Shown here in pieces: positions 51,905 to 64,000 of a DNA stretch of 64,000 nt. Both the position numbers and the translations under genes were made by a program. This DNA comes from Chionis minor (Eukaryota; Chordata; Aves; Charadriiformes; Chionididae). A model generated the notes under the pieces. The model saw only the letters and a program-made list of their open reading frames with translations, was not told where the DNA came from and searched no databases. Within the stretch, counting starts at the first letter, position 1. Every line of letters starts with the position of its first letter. The stretch covers positions 124,001-188,000 of the forward strand of contig VZSF01001888.1 in assembly GCA_013398295.1 (NCBI GenBank), in the 5' to 3' direction.

Positions 51905-54900
51905 TGAGTGGAAGTCTAACTAGTATCTGCATATGTTTGCTAAGTTACTTTAAATAATACCATAAGAAAAACCTAGAGGTTTCACTTAGGATTTAGGGCC
52001 AGACTGGGCAAACAAGAGGACTCTATGAACACTTTATTAAACACATCAACAGCATCAAAGTTAGAAGCAAGTCACAGAAGTTACCTCCAATAAATCCCCC
52101 AGTTCAGATCACATTGAGGCTAATTGATTGCTTAGTTCTGGAATAAACAAGAGTGAATATTCAGTGTTTAATCACTGGAGCCACAACACCACAAGAACAG
52201 AGTCAAAACTGATATATTCCTTTCCAGAAATATTTTTAAATAGTTTATTGCTAACAACAGTAAAATACTACAGCATCAACACTATTAATTTTCTTCTTAA
52301 TATAATGTTGGTTTGTCTTATGTTCTGCAAGTATCCAAGCTGCAATTTGTCAGAAATTTGTACTAATACATTTTTATACTCCCTAAAATGATCTGAAATT
52401 ACTTCTCCGGAAATTGTGATATTGCAGTGTTAAGAAACTGATATTTATCTCCCTGTCTGAGATGGAAACAAATACTCTTTATATATCACTGAGAATGTTA
52501 TTGTGGGGCCGTGAAACACCTGACACCACGTCCCTGCAAGAAGGAGGTAAGGAGAGGATGATACATTCATGCTGCGACTTGATATCCCACTAAACCCCAA
52601 CCCAGGCCTCATGCTCAGAGCTGAAGGCAGACATCAGGCTGTTACTCTAGGGCTAAGCCCTTCAAGAAGAATGAGGAAGTAAAGGGAGGGGGTAAAAGCC
52701 AGGCTTGCTCTTTCCTTTTTGTCTGCGTGAGAACCACATGCTTGTTCTTTCACTGGACTGTTTATTCCAAGTTTACTAGAGAAGTAATTGAGCGTTATGA
52801 TTACAAAGGAGTCAAAAACATATACAGAGATGACAGTACAAAACTTATCCTCCCTGCAACCTATGTTAAATACTGTATCTTAAAGGTGCTGTTAAGCCCA
52901 CCAATTTTTTTTTTTTTTTAAGACGTGACAGTATGCCCAACTGACATAGAGCGGACGGCTCTGATCTCTACAGGTGCAGCAGCGCTGCACATCTGACTAC
53001 AGCAGATACGGCTACTGCCGGGGAGAGGAGGGAAGAGTCTATGTGTAGCAGCATGGCTCTACAAAGTCCCCAAATAAAGTAAGCTACGGATAAAGTCACT
53101 TGATTTGCAAAGCACAGCACCCCACTCCACACAACATCTGGCCTCAAACAATACATTAGAAAGAGGCAAAGATGCAATGCGGAATTATTCCATTTACTAT
53201 GGAAATACTGACTTGAGAAATTAAACTCGGGTTAACCTTGTATTAATAGAGGTATTTGGTTTCAGTAGTACTCACATTATTCCCTTACAAACCAGCAAGG
53301 GAACACAGCTTTAAAGCTTCCTGGAATGGGAGTTATTTGTAAATTAAAGATTCTCCCTGGAGAATTTCAGTGAGTATCTTGTTTCTTGATTATCAAGGCA
53401 GAAGAGAGCAGGAAAGCAAGGAGATGTGAGAGATAACTTTGAGGACAACTGTTTAGCTTGCCCCTTGAAAACAAAGCATTGTAATAAATCATCATCTGTA
53501 GATCTGAAGGTGCAGGATGAACAGAGGAAAAAAGACTTCTGATCTTCAATTTAAAAAAAGCTAGCAGACACTTTCACATCTACTAGAGACTTAATTTAAT
53601 CTTCCTAAAAACCATGGTCCAGTAAAAATAAGTCAAAAAAGGTTATACACGTGTTTGAAGATATTGTAGGACTAAGTTTCTCATCCCTGCTACCTTAAAA
53701 CCACATCATCTCTATAGTAGAACTAATGGAAGGGAAAAAACCGCACCCCTAAAAAAATTAAAAGAGCTTTAAGCTAACAATAGAATGTTTCCTCTCCCCT
53801 AGATGTCATAATTTATAAACAGTTTGGGCTTCACTCCAGATCTCATGTGCATTACATTATACAGCTTAACAAACTAAAAATAATAAGTTGCTGTGCACGT
53901 GTGGTAGGGAAGAGATTTGCTGTGCACAAGTGCAGAATAGATCTTGCAGAAGGGAGATAGGTTTTAAGCTATGCAGGGTGGAACAAATCCTAAGCTTAAA
54001 CCAAAGACACTTAGCAATCTATACCACCAAGTACAAAACATGATTGAAACAGCATTTGGACTCTAGATCTCATCCTGGACAGGTATCAAAATTAGTATTG
54101 AACAAAGGCTGTATTAATTGAGTCCCATGATGAAACCATAAAAAAGGATTCTATTACACTCTCGGTTGTGCGTGCATGCATCTAAAGTAACAGTTGACAG
54201 TGATGTTATTTTGTGCAGTCAAGGCTTATCAGGGAGCAAAGTGGGAAAACACAGAATCTGAGGACTTCTATGTACCTCTGACAGATTTTGTAGTTAAAAA
54301 GTGCTTTATTACAAGGCTGTGAACGGACAGACAGGAACAGCTATTTCACAGTCCTAGAAGATTTAATAGCTATGTGCTAACACTTGTTACATTTATCTCA
54401 GATGTCCAGGAAATATATTATAATAACACCAGAAGGGAAGTGAGAAGAGATTACAATTGTTTTCCTGGTACTTCAGAATAAGGGGGAAAAAAAAAGTGAA
54501 CTGTCTGTTTGGGCTCTGAAGTATACTATATAGCATCTGTTAAAAAACCAGAGAAACCCACACAGAACACCCACCCCCTCATCCCCAAATGCACCCTGTT
54601 CATGTACTTTGTAAAAATTGCTCTGCTATCTAAGGTTGTAATGGATCTACTTGTTTCTCCTTATGTCTTGTTCCAGGGCCTTTTGGGAAATCCATAGTAA
54701 ATTCTAACAGGTTTTCTCTCATCTCCCAAGCTGCTCATTGAAAAGGCAAAGATTGTGACAGCGTGGATGTAACTTACATATTCAAAAAATATTTTCATGC
54801 TTATTCATTGTAAAATGAAAAATATGAGAACTCTTATGCCCTCAGGGGAGGGAAACCGGTGGCGGTTAGTTTGAGAAAAGACCCTAGACCGTCTCTTTGG

Positions 54901-55602
54901 ACTGAATGACCAGAAAGCGTGCTCTCATACAAGGTCTCCTTTCTTTAGCTCTGCTGACTGGCACTGAGCTTGTTGTCAATAGTTATGATCTAAGCAACAT
55001 TTGAATCACATGGATATTTAAGAAACACAGGATAAACATTTTCAATAAACAACACTATTAGGAGCAAGACCAAGTCACCGCCAGTTTTGACATTTCCACT
55101 TAGAATTATTTTTGTTGACAACACCACATTTAAAAGTCCTAATCACAGGCTAGGACCCCATCATATTTGATGCTGTACAAACATGAAACAAAAAGATGCT
55201 CAAACTTCACAGTCATCTTTTGTAGCTGAAAGAGCTTCACACTTCCAATTTTAAGAACAAAAAGTGTCTCTTGATGCTACATCAGAGCAACAGAGGTAAA
55301 TGCTTGCCTTCCTCCCAGCAAAGCGATGCTAATCTGTACCTGTTCCGCACAGTCATGTAGGTAGCATTCTTAGAAGTCACATTTTGAATTTGCAAACTGA
55401 TATGGGACCAGGCCATACAACTTAGGAGACTTTTCATACAGCAAAATTTATGAACTAATAATCTCTAGGTCACTAGGGTCACCAAGACCTGGTATTGGAA
55501 GAAAATATTTCTTTTACACAAAGAATGGCATACTGTGTTTAATGAAGTGGAAGCCTGCATTCAACTGGTACTAATACTCTCCTGCCTGTTATCCATATTT
55601 CC

Positions 55603-55839
55603 CTAGATACCACTTTTTCTTGGGCACTGACAGAAAAGGAGAACTATGGTTCCTGCAGTGATGGTCACAGAGCTTCCAAAGGAACAAGGAAGCGCAACAG
55701 TTTTTGTTTGTGGAGGTATGGCTTTGGCTAATGTAGGCAAAGATACACGCAGATTGTGAACCTCCAGAAAATACAGCTGGCCTGTACTGACACCAACATA
55801 TGCACCAGCTGAGGGTTTCCATGGCTCAGAAATGCACAT
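55603..55839 (-). other. Open frame with WD40-like flavour (uncertain)
   Basis: A 78-codon minus-strand frame contains EPWKPSAGAYVGVSTGQLYF and later SSVTITAGTIVLLF. The pattern 'W.PS...YVG.S.G.L..' recalls a blade of WD-repeat proteins such as the cilia-associated CFAP43/44 group, and codon first positions are purine-rich as in real genes. Against this, the nearest acceptor ('gtgcatttctgag') is weak, a TAA lies just upstream, no clear donor ends it and I found no neighbouring WD-repeat exon. I treat it as an unproven exon or a chance frame. Confidence 0.15.
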
Positions 55840-56866
55840 ATATACACATTACGCTGCATCAGCCTTCAAAAGTTTCAAGTGAGTTTTTTTATTGTCTTTG
55901 AAGTTAAAGACTATTTTGAATTTATAGGAACTCATACAATAGTTAGACTACAATATCCTGTGTCACAGAAAACTGGACAAATTCTCCACAGAAAGCTACA
56001 GAACAGCTGCAAAGTACAGTCTTGCACTGTGATGGGAAACAGAAGAAGGCTGGAAAATATTTTGTTTATACACCTAACATAATAAATTTCTTTCAAGTTC
56101 TTTTTTACATTTTCTTAGATGACTAACTTTTCTCTGCATTCAGATTTTTTTATTATAATCAGCAAAAAACTGAGTCCAACTGATTGCCTGAGTCTATCCA
56201 AAATACACCTTACGGTTCAAATATAATATTTTAGCTCTGAATAAAGAATGTAAATATTGCTGTTCTTGGATGCTGCACTAGCATGTGTAGGACTGTAAAA
56301 AAAAAAAAAGGAGGACTCTTAATAGAGTTGTAGACAAGTTACTAAAAATGCAGATCCAGAGAGATTACAGTCTGAAGGATCAGATGGGACATGTACTAGT
56401 CCAAGAGCAGAGAAATTCACAAATTCATTTCTAGTGCCCTGGCTCAATATGCTTCCACATTTGCCACTGTGATGTCTGCTTTCTCTATATCCCTGCTCCC
56501 ACCACAAGGAGTATTTTAGTCCACTTATCAAGTAAAAGAGACAGAAAGGTGGAGTGCTTTGCTTCAGGTTTTTTTTGTGCTTTCTCCATCCTTCCCCTAC
56601 TCCTGTCATGTCATAGATTTTGCCTATGCATTACCCCTGTAACGCTGCACAGCCAGAAGAAAGGGAGCAGGTACAACATCTGAAACCTCCTTTACTGGAT
56701 TCCTACACCAAAGCCCTTCCTGTTTTGGGTCTCACATCAGCTACTGCAGATGCCATGCATAGGAAGCAGTGCAAGGCACTGCAGGGGATCCAAGATCTTG
56801 GTGGTAATACGGAGCTACGCAGAGGAAATGAAACACTCTGCTTTCCCCCTCCCCTCCCCTCCCCCC

Positions 56867-56867
56867 N
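56867..56867. other. Single-N assembly gap or ambiguous base
   Basis: The N lies at the end of a (CCCCT)-like pyrimidine run ('cccctcccctcccctcccc'). Such runs often break reads, so some sequence may be missing or the run length may be wrong. Confidence 0.9.
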
Positions 56868-59028
56868 TCATCCTAGGCTGATGGCCCTCTGCCACTAAAC
56901 TCATTGGGACTTCACAGCAAAGCATTGTTTGGGGCATGGGAAAAAAAGATGGAAGTCCAGTAGATCATGAGTTAATCTTTCAATATGAACATGGTCCTTT
57001 GACTTGCTGCTGAAAAGCCCAATTTTAGAGGCTTTTATATGACACCTCCCACATTTTTACAGAAGCACCTAATATATTGCATTTAAATCTTTGCCCTCAA
57101 AATATGCACATTCTAGCAAATACCTTGCATCTTTATTCCAATAAAATTTACATTTAACATTTTCAAACATGGGAATACCTTGATTGCAACAAGCAAGTAG
57201 CATGTATATTTTCATGAGAAGGTACTAAGCTTGCTAGGAAGTTTTCATAGATAGGGACCGTACTCCAGTTCATCTTGAGGAGATTATTCTTCCTACATAC
57301 TGCGCAGTTTTATTTGAAGTGTTGAGGTATACGTATAGTCATGTCACAATTTATAAACAGTCTTTCATGTGGTGGTCTACTACATACAGTAGTTTCATGA
57401 ACTACATTTAAACAAAAATGTTCTACTTTGATAGTAAACAGTGTTCTGATTTTTTCTTACTAATAATTATCTAATGAACCTTTTTAACAAGAGGCTCAGG
57501 CTGTTCTCAGATGATGTGCTGTTTACTACTAATAATTCCTTTTCAAAAAGTTAATTCACTTTTAAAGTGTCAGCCTGGATATCAAAGAGCAAGAGTGTTT
57601 TGTTTTATAAACTTTTGTTTCCAGCACGCTTGGGTAACAACAAAAAAAAGGAAGAAAGGAGGGACTAACACTTGTTTAGATTTATAAACCAATTAAAAAA
57701 TAAATCTGATTATCATGTTGTTAGAATAATCATATAATCTAATCAGATACTATTGCCCACAATAACTGTCTAATACTAGAACATTAGCTTGTCTTATAAC
57801 CACGAGGTTCTGGGTAGAAATTTTGGAATAAGTGTTCAGTTAAATATTTTCTATAAGGTGCAGTTCTTCAGTAACCTGATAATACTTTGTCCAACAGCTT
57901 GTGGCTCCAAAATGCTGTTTAATCAACTGGACTCAAGACTGAAAATGAACCGATTTAGTGTTGTCCAAAGGTGTGCTCTTCTTCGAGCACAAAATGACAA
58001 ATTTCCAAACCTCTAAAGTTTTCATAAAGCTGAACTAGAATCATTCCCATTGTTTCTCTGTAAAGCTTCTGAAAAAACCTGATTGCAAGTAGGTTTTCTA
58101 AGTGTTATATCTCCTTAAACTCATAACTTCAATACTTCAGGAGTCACCTGAAGTAGGCATTTTGCTCCTTGTTCTCATGTCTTTCAGTAAGAAACTATTA
58201 CATGTATTTTTTAAAGAAACAGGTGTGTGGATTGGCCTCCTTTCTCTTCCATAGCTGCATTAGTTTTCATATTGTCCTAAGTACTGCCTGAGGAGGATCA
58301 GCATCCCTCCAGCAAGCAAAGAGTTGAGAAAAATTAGTTCACAAGAGAGAATCAGAACATGTCATTTGGGAGAAACTGCTAGAGGACCAAAGAAAGCAGA
58401 TTACATGGTCAGAACTGATGACTTAAGAGAATTTTAAGTAACTACAGCTATATTAGTCTGCATATCCAGCCTGTATTTTTGTATATGTGTATATAGACAC
58501 ATGATTCTCAATAAACACTTGCTATACATGTAACCTGCAGAGAAGACTTTAAATTTGTAAAATGCTATAAGTTTGAAATGAAGCAGTACTGTAGTACCTA
58601 GATGAGTACATCCCGAGGTATTTCATATTTGAAAGTATCCAGTTTCCTTTTCTAGGCAAAAGCTGTCTGGAATTCTTGATTTATCTTTTTAGTTGATTTT
58701 ACATGGATTAGTAGGATTTCTAGTAATTTCAGTACAACAAGAAGCTCAAGTTATTAGCTACACTTGTTCACAGGGCCAGGGGGAAGCCCTGTTTGTCACA
58801 CCACAGAAGGTGTTACTGATGGGGCTTGGTCTACATAAAACAAGGAAAGTATTTCACCCTTGCTCCTTAAGACAGTATCACACAAACCAGAGATTATAAA
58901 TTGAACTCACAATCAGTAGGATGACCCTTAGATCAGACCTGGTTTTAAAACACACCCCACAACTTCACTAATAAACCCTGTTTCCTTTCAAAAATTACAT
59001 GCTTTAAAAGCCAGGATGTTCCAAACAT

Positions 59029-59080
59029 GGTATTCTAGGGCTGGAAAGAACATCAAGGTCAACCCCTTATCACCAAAGCC
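59029..59080 (-). mobile_element. Faint CR1/L3-like 3' scrap
   Basis: The string 'attctagggctggaaagaac' followed by 'atcaaggtcaacccctt' follows the layout of an inverted CR1/L3 terminus ('..gagttggaagggacctt..agtccaacccc'). It is short and diverged, and could be coincidence. Confidence 0.3.
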
Positions 59081-59345
59081 AAACCTCAAAGGTAGTCTTC
59101 TAAAGGCAGATGGTGCTGCTTAGACTGCAACAGCAGATGATACTGGAGGAGAGATGGTAACACCAGCATTATGGTCCTGTGAAACTCAGCTCTGGCTATA
59201 CTCATAACTACATTAGATATTATTCCCAAAGTAAAAGAACCAAACAATTGCACTGGAAACCCACAAAGCTAGGTTATAAGTGAATGAAACAAGATAAACA
59301 GTAGCTCTTTGGCAACCCATACAGCTTTTGTGCTATGACAGCAGG

Positions 59346-59383
59346 TACAAATGATGAGACAAAATGAGCTCTCATCATTTGTA
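59346..59383. repeat. Perfect 14-base inverted repeat
   Basis: The arms 59346-59359 ('tacaaatgatgaga') and 59370-59383 ('tctcatcatttgta') are exact reverse complements around a 10-base spacer. No repeat family is recognised. It is too short to call a microRNA precursor. Confidence 0.85.
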
Positions 59384-62300
59384 GTTGGGCTTACAAGTCT
59401 TTAAGTAAGATGGCAGTGGAATGATAGTGAGAAGTACAATATAAAGTGACAGTAAAGTCTAATATGGATTGGGAACAGCATCATTAGACTACATAGGGCA
59501 GTGCTGTTCATTAAAAAGTAGATACTATACAAGGTCTACAAATTGAGCAGGAACACAGTATTAGATGAGCCACACTGCCCTAAAAATAATTCTTCAGTCC
59601 TAGAAGCATAGGAGCAACTGCAAGTATAAAGAAGTAGAGAAGTTCTGCAGTGACATCAAAAGGCTTTGGCAACTGCTTCTCAATGGGAACACAGACTCTG
59701 GACAGCATCCATCAGATCTGCCCCCACAAAAGCACAGTTGTACAGCAAAGTCCGTGCATGCCAAGTCAAACAGCAGAGTGGGACTTGTAAGAATGACTCG
59801 GTAATAAAACTTGGTTTGTCTTTTCATAAGCCATCAAGGTGATGCACAGCCATCATACCAGCAGATGTAAACTAGATGAATGTTATCATCACTTCAGAAA
59901 GTGCAAGTCCCCCATGAAAGTACGCAAATCAGTATTTCAAATCCCATGAAGTGGCAACAAAATTTCTGCCTTGACAGACAAACCTGTAAGTGTTACTTGT
60001 CTTTTCATGGGATGGTGCGAACAAGGCATTACACCCAATCCAAATCTCTTTCGATACCATCTATGGAATTTGTTTCCTTTACATTTCACAGCAATAACAG
60101 TCCATTCATTTTTGGGTGCATGTACCACAGAGCACAAGGGTCTATCCCACCCTGACCTACACAGGCCACCAGCTCATCCAACAGCTCTGGAATGTCTCAG
60201 CTGCATTTACCCCTCTTATCCCTCTCACCTGTCTGCTTATCTAAGCAGCTCTGAAGAGGCACTGTCTGCAAGTGAAGGAATGTGTCTCCCCTTTCCCCAG
60301 AAAAGTGGAAAGGGTTTCCCCAGCCTTCACTGCCCTCCAGCCCAGAAGGACTCTTATTCCTTGGTTTGAGGACCAGTCATTTTGGGTGAAGAATTCCACT
60401 TTGGAGGGGTGACGGTGGTGTGGAATTAGACACGTTTTTCAAGTTTGAGTAGACTCATTAACTTTTATGATCATCACTGACCACCAGTATGTGTGTTGGT
60501 GGAGCCATTTTTTGATAGCCTTGTCCTAGCTTTGAGTATGTTTCACAATACACTGCTTACAAGGCTCGCAGACAGCTGTGAAGCACTTCCAAATAGGCTG
60601 TTAGAAATATTTCTGAATAACTGCCATTCAGCAAGCCTTCACAGACGTTGTTGCCTCCTTAGAACAGGGATTCACTGAGAGCATTAAATCAATACAAGCT
60701 CAAGCTGATCTGTAGCTTCAGTGCAAGATTGAAAAATCAGCCTTCAAGTGCTTTGAACACTTTTGTACGTCCTTCAAGATCTGCATAGCACTGACCAGCC
60801 TTGAAAATTCTTGATCTACTCTAGGTCCTCAATGATATTGCTTGACTATTAACTAGTAGGTTGGACTGCACAAAGTGTTATTCAACTGAAACTTTAACAA
60901 GGAAATTTTATGCTGTCTAAAGTCCTCTGTCTGCCTTCCTATTCCTCAGCAGCAGCCAGTCCCACTGCCCTGTCTGACACTTAACAGCTTTAAGTAGCTA
61001 AAAAAAACACCACAAAACATCTTTTTCTGAGAGACTCCTGCTTTGCCAACAATGAATTTCTGCCTTCAAGTCTTGAATGCAGTTCAAAAAATCCATGCAT
61101 TTTGCAAAATCTAACACAGAATATGCCCTCCCTGTCTATTATTCCAGAAACACACAGAAAATAGATCCATGTTGTACAATAATTTCTACAGGAGGTCTTA
61201 GCTTTTGTCTCCATCCTTTGATGACATATATTAAGAACTAAGAAGCAGTATCATTATATTCTAGTGTGTACCCATTATATGCACTCAGATAGTAACAAGA
61301 ATTACCACTAAAAACCAGGAGCTAATCTGCCAGTTAGAAGGAGTGGGATTAGTCTGATTAAATGCAGAAATTCTTATCAATGTGGGCCACCTCAGGCTTC
61401 CACCATTCTTAGAGATTTAGGATGCAATTCCTTTCATTCTAAATTAGATGCCTAAACCAGGTCAGATTAATCTCACCCTAGCTCTACCTATTTCTCTCCA
61501 TTCACTATACAGACAGCCCAAGGTGACTAGTTCAGACATCGATATACAGGGCTATGGGAGATTCATCTTACTTGAGATGCCTACAAGCTACCAATAAGTT
61601 TCTCTCTGTAAGAGAGCCCAAGATGTATCAAGACATGCGTTTACATAAGGAAGCATTAATCCTCTAGAAACTGATGGAAAAATAACTTGAAGAGCTGAGT
61701 CATCATAGTTTTTACACATCCTAAAAAAAAAAAGAATTTAAAAAAATGGTCAAAATAGACAGAACACCTTATCAAAATAGCAAAGCAACAAAGCCCACCT
61801 CCCCACACCACTTGCCTGAAAAGACACACTTCAGAGGCCTTAGTTTGTTAAGTCTCACAGAAATCAAGCCTGAGAGTTTTCCAAACAACAGAAAGGCAAA
61901 ACCATTCAAGCTAAAAGAAAGTGTTAGCAGTAAAACAAACACAAGTAAACTGATTTTAAACTTGCCTTAGCCAAAAATTAGAAGGCTTCTAATTTTCACA
62001 GGAGCTCAGCTAGGGAACAACCAGCCTGTAACAGGACAAAGAGCCCTACTAAATTGAAGATAGACTATGACAGCCTTCTCAAAGGGATTTATATACTACA
62101 GCAGCTGTGATGGCAGGAAGAAAGAGGATGACTCAGGAGGGCCCATCCAATCCCAAACTCCTTATTTAAGTTTCTACTTAATAGCAGAGGTCACACTGAT
62201 CAAAGAGCAAATAGCACCAGCATTCGTGTACATTAAGATACAACTTAAAATCTCTCCTCTTTGTTCCCCATCTCAGCCCCCTCTGCTCCTATCTGGCCCT

Positions 62301-63124
62301 AAGCCACTAGCACCAGACAGACACAGCAGCCCTATTGTTTTCTTCCAGTAAGTCACCTCCACCCTGATACTGAAGAAAGAAAAAGACAACTTCCAACCCC
62401 TCTTCCTTCATTACCACAGAGAGGGTACTAAATAGCTACACAACAGAAAACAATTTAAACTCACCCTGGCAGCACCCTTATTTATGCATTATACAGAATT
62501 GCATTTCAAAGCTGAAGGATAACACAAACAAGTCACTCTGGTAAAACACTTCCTTCAAGAAACCAAAGATTATTTTATATATTTACAATAACAAACTACA
62601 AGATATAATCAGGGAAACATCTTATTTCCATTTGGAAGATAAGTTTGTCTCACCAGAAAACTTTGTTCCTCTCATCAGCACTACTCTACAGCAACACAAG
62701 CACTAGTGGTGGCTGGTGGACACCAGCTAAGAACTGGCTGTGATGAGAAGACAGCTTTCACCTGGCCCTTGCAGGAAGCCCCTCCTCCTCTTTGGGAGGA
62801 TAACTGAACATCAGAATTAAGAAAGCAAAACAGCAGCACCTGTGGAAGGGGGCACTGACACTCAGAAAAAGGGATCCCTAAAGACATTTTCTAGGGAAGT
62901 CTGTGAGCGCTTGGTGACAGCGTGTGTTACCTAAGTTAAACAAAAAGCACGTAAAACAGCTGTAGTGTTTGCACTGAGGTGTACCAAAACAGTGGAAACA
63001 CGCACAGAAATGTTTCAGAAGAAAAAAAAAAAGGAGGATTGTTCCTAAACAATATTTTAAAAACAAAACTCAGCCCAACTGCCCTTCCGAAGAGCAGGCA
63101 GCACCCAGAAGCACGCCTAATTCC

Positions 63125-63420
63125 CAGATCCGATGTGGCTAGCTCAGGAGAGGGGTGCCACGCTGCTGCTGCTCCTCTTGCGCTCCCCGTTGCACGGCTT
63201 CACTTTGCGGAGTGCGGAGGCAGGGAGCGGAGGCACCAGCGGCTGTGTGAAACCTGCCCGAGGGAGATGCCTGTGCAAGGGTGGCTGCTGGCAGCGGTTG
63301 GAGATGCCCTGTACGGCAGAGTTCAGTAAGGAGGTCAGCGCCGTCTGGCAGGGAAGAGAGGAGTCTGGTGGGACCCGGGAAACATGGGTTGGTGCTGGTG
63401 GCGGCAGCAGGGGGTTTTTG
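63125..63420. promoter_or_regulatory. CpG-rich cluster, candidate promoter/first exon
   Basis: This is the only place in the window where CpG is common: I count about 16 CpGs in roughly 290 bases of clearly GC-rich DNA ('tgcggagtgcggaggcaggg', 'aggtcagcgccgtctgg'), against near absence elsewhere. In vertebrates such clusters usually mark unmethylated promoters, often over the first exon. No TATA box is obvious. Possible donors exist on both strands (plus: TTCA|GTAAGG at 63326; minus: CAAA|GTGAAG at about 63201), so direction is not settled. Confidence 0.5.
63133..63325 (+). CDS. Possible first coding exon, signal-peptide-like start
   Basis: The frame starts at ATG 63133 and opens MWLAQERGATLLLLLLRSPL, with a hydrophobic run after a charged start, as in a secretory signal peptide. 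It is followed by a cysteine-bearing stretch (CVKPARGRCLCKGGCWQ). A plausible donor (A|GTAAGG) would end the exon at 63325 after 64 codons plus one base. The frame lies inside the CpG cluster. Caution: GC-rich DNA gives long open frames by chance, and two minus-strand frames (63139-63483, 63144-63518) are longer. No homologue is recognised and the start codon context is not diagnostic. Confidence 0.2.
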
Positions 63421-64000
63421 TGTGTAATGTGTAGTGTTAAGGTGGTGGATGCTGTAAGGGGATGTGTTTTTGCAGAGCAGCAAAAGGCATTTGAAAGGCC
63501 TATTTGGGCCTGGTTCAAGGAAAAGTTTCTTTAGGAAGTTACTGAGGGGGGAAAAAGTAATTATTCAATAGAGTAGGAAGTGGCTCAATACAGCAGTCAT
63601 ATCCTCTTAACTATTTTTGGTGAACCCAGGTTGGTTTCAATGACCAAAGTCTTTTTTTTTTTTTTGTTCTGGTTAACCTCTACGGTGGAAAAGCTACCAC
63701 CATTCAATCCCTGTTGTAGCTGGAGCCTGGACTTAGTGCTCTCTGAGACGATGATGGAGGACAATTTGCATGAGTTATTAATGCAAGGGAGCAGTATTTG
63801 CATAACCAACCTTTCACCTGACTCAGCACTTAAGAAACTCATGAGCGCAAATCACTGAACCTAAGCAGCTTACTAAAAAAGTAAAGGGAAATAGGAGACA
63901 AAATTAAGTGCCTTTATATGATCCCCTCACAACCTGAAGCTAGTCCAGGACTCAATGAAAACTGTACTGACATCAAGGGAACCCCTTTAGGAAGAAAGAC
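63421..64000. other. Unique DNA flanking the CpG cluster
   Basis: The stretch holds T14 at 63652-63665 and an AT-rich block with 'aatttgcatgagttatta' and 'tatttgcataacc' (63761-63803), which contain two octamer-like 'tttgcat' motifs about 40 bases apart. Frame 63580-63858 shows no domain. Confidence 0.5.

Larger units (their letters stand above)
51905..63124. other. Unique AT-rich DNA, no confident gene
   Basis: The stretch holds T15 at 52905-52919, A13 at 56297-56309, C-rich DNA beside the N at 56867, a perfect small inverted repeat at 59346-59383, a faint CR1/L3-like scrap at 59029-59080 and an open frame of interest at 55603-55839. Otherwise I see nothing I can assign. Confidence 0.6.

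Noticed and set aside
52780..52970. Pair of plus-strand exon-like pieces around the T15 tract
   Set aside because: The implied intron is only about 44 bases, too short for a vertebrate intron, and the T15 tract alone creates the apparent acceptor.

Overview
This window looks like a piece of a bird nuclear genome, from an AT-rich region that holds few or no genes. The evidence is four clear 3' ends of CR1 retrotransposons of the avian type (each with the 'ggaacaggctgcccagg' region or the 'ttggaagg..cctt' terminus), one longer and badly decayed CR1 body with a reverse-transcriptase motif, and one LTR of an abundant avian endogenous-retrovirus family. CpG is scarce everywhere except in one small cluster near the right end. 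There are no bacterial-type genes, operons, CRISPR arrays or rRNA, and I found no tRNA. I could not recognise a single protein-coding exon with confidence. The open frames are mostly 60-180 codons long, overlap each other on both strands, and read as chance frames in AT-rich vertebrate DNA.

Layout. 1-10.2 kb is unique DNA, with three exon-like segments in matching phase on the minus strand close to the left edge (332-1324) and one well-bounded exon-like segment on the plus strand at 9020-9138. 10.2-11.5 kb is a small CR1 cluster: two elements of different subfamily in the same orientation, with a near-perfect 67-base hairpin between them. 11.5-25.1 kb is unique DNA with homopolymer tracts, a possible old LINE fragment near 13.7 kb, exon-like segments at 12.6, 20.2 and 20.7-21.0 kb, and a C-rich stretch at 23.9-24.2 kb. 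25.1 and 28.7 kb carry two further CR1 tails in opposite orientations. 28.9-47.7 kb is unique DNA with one old palindromic repeat at 40.3 kb and one single-N assembly gap at 43,210. 47.7-48.6 kb is the LTR, which contains an exact 415-base duplication on either side of a single N and is almost certainly misassembled. 51.0-51.9 kb is the long CR1 relic. 52-63 kb is unique DNA with another single-N gap at 56,867. 63.12-63.42 kb is the only CpG-rich cluster and is the best candidate for a promoter and first exon.

How it fits together. Nothing here forms a gene cluster or pathway. The transposable elements are old, truncated and immobile. If a gene is present, the two best places to look are the CpG cluster at the right end and the exon-like chain at the left edge. 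Neither has a homologue I recognise, and both are given as hypotheses only.
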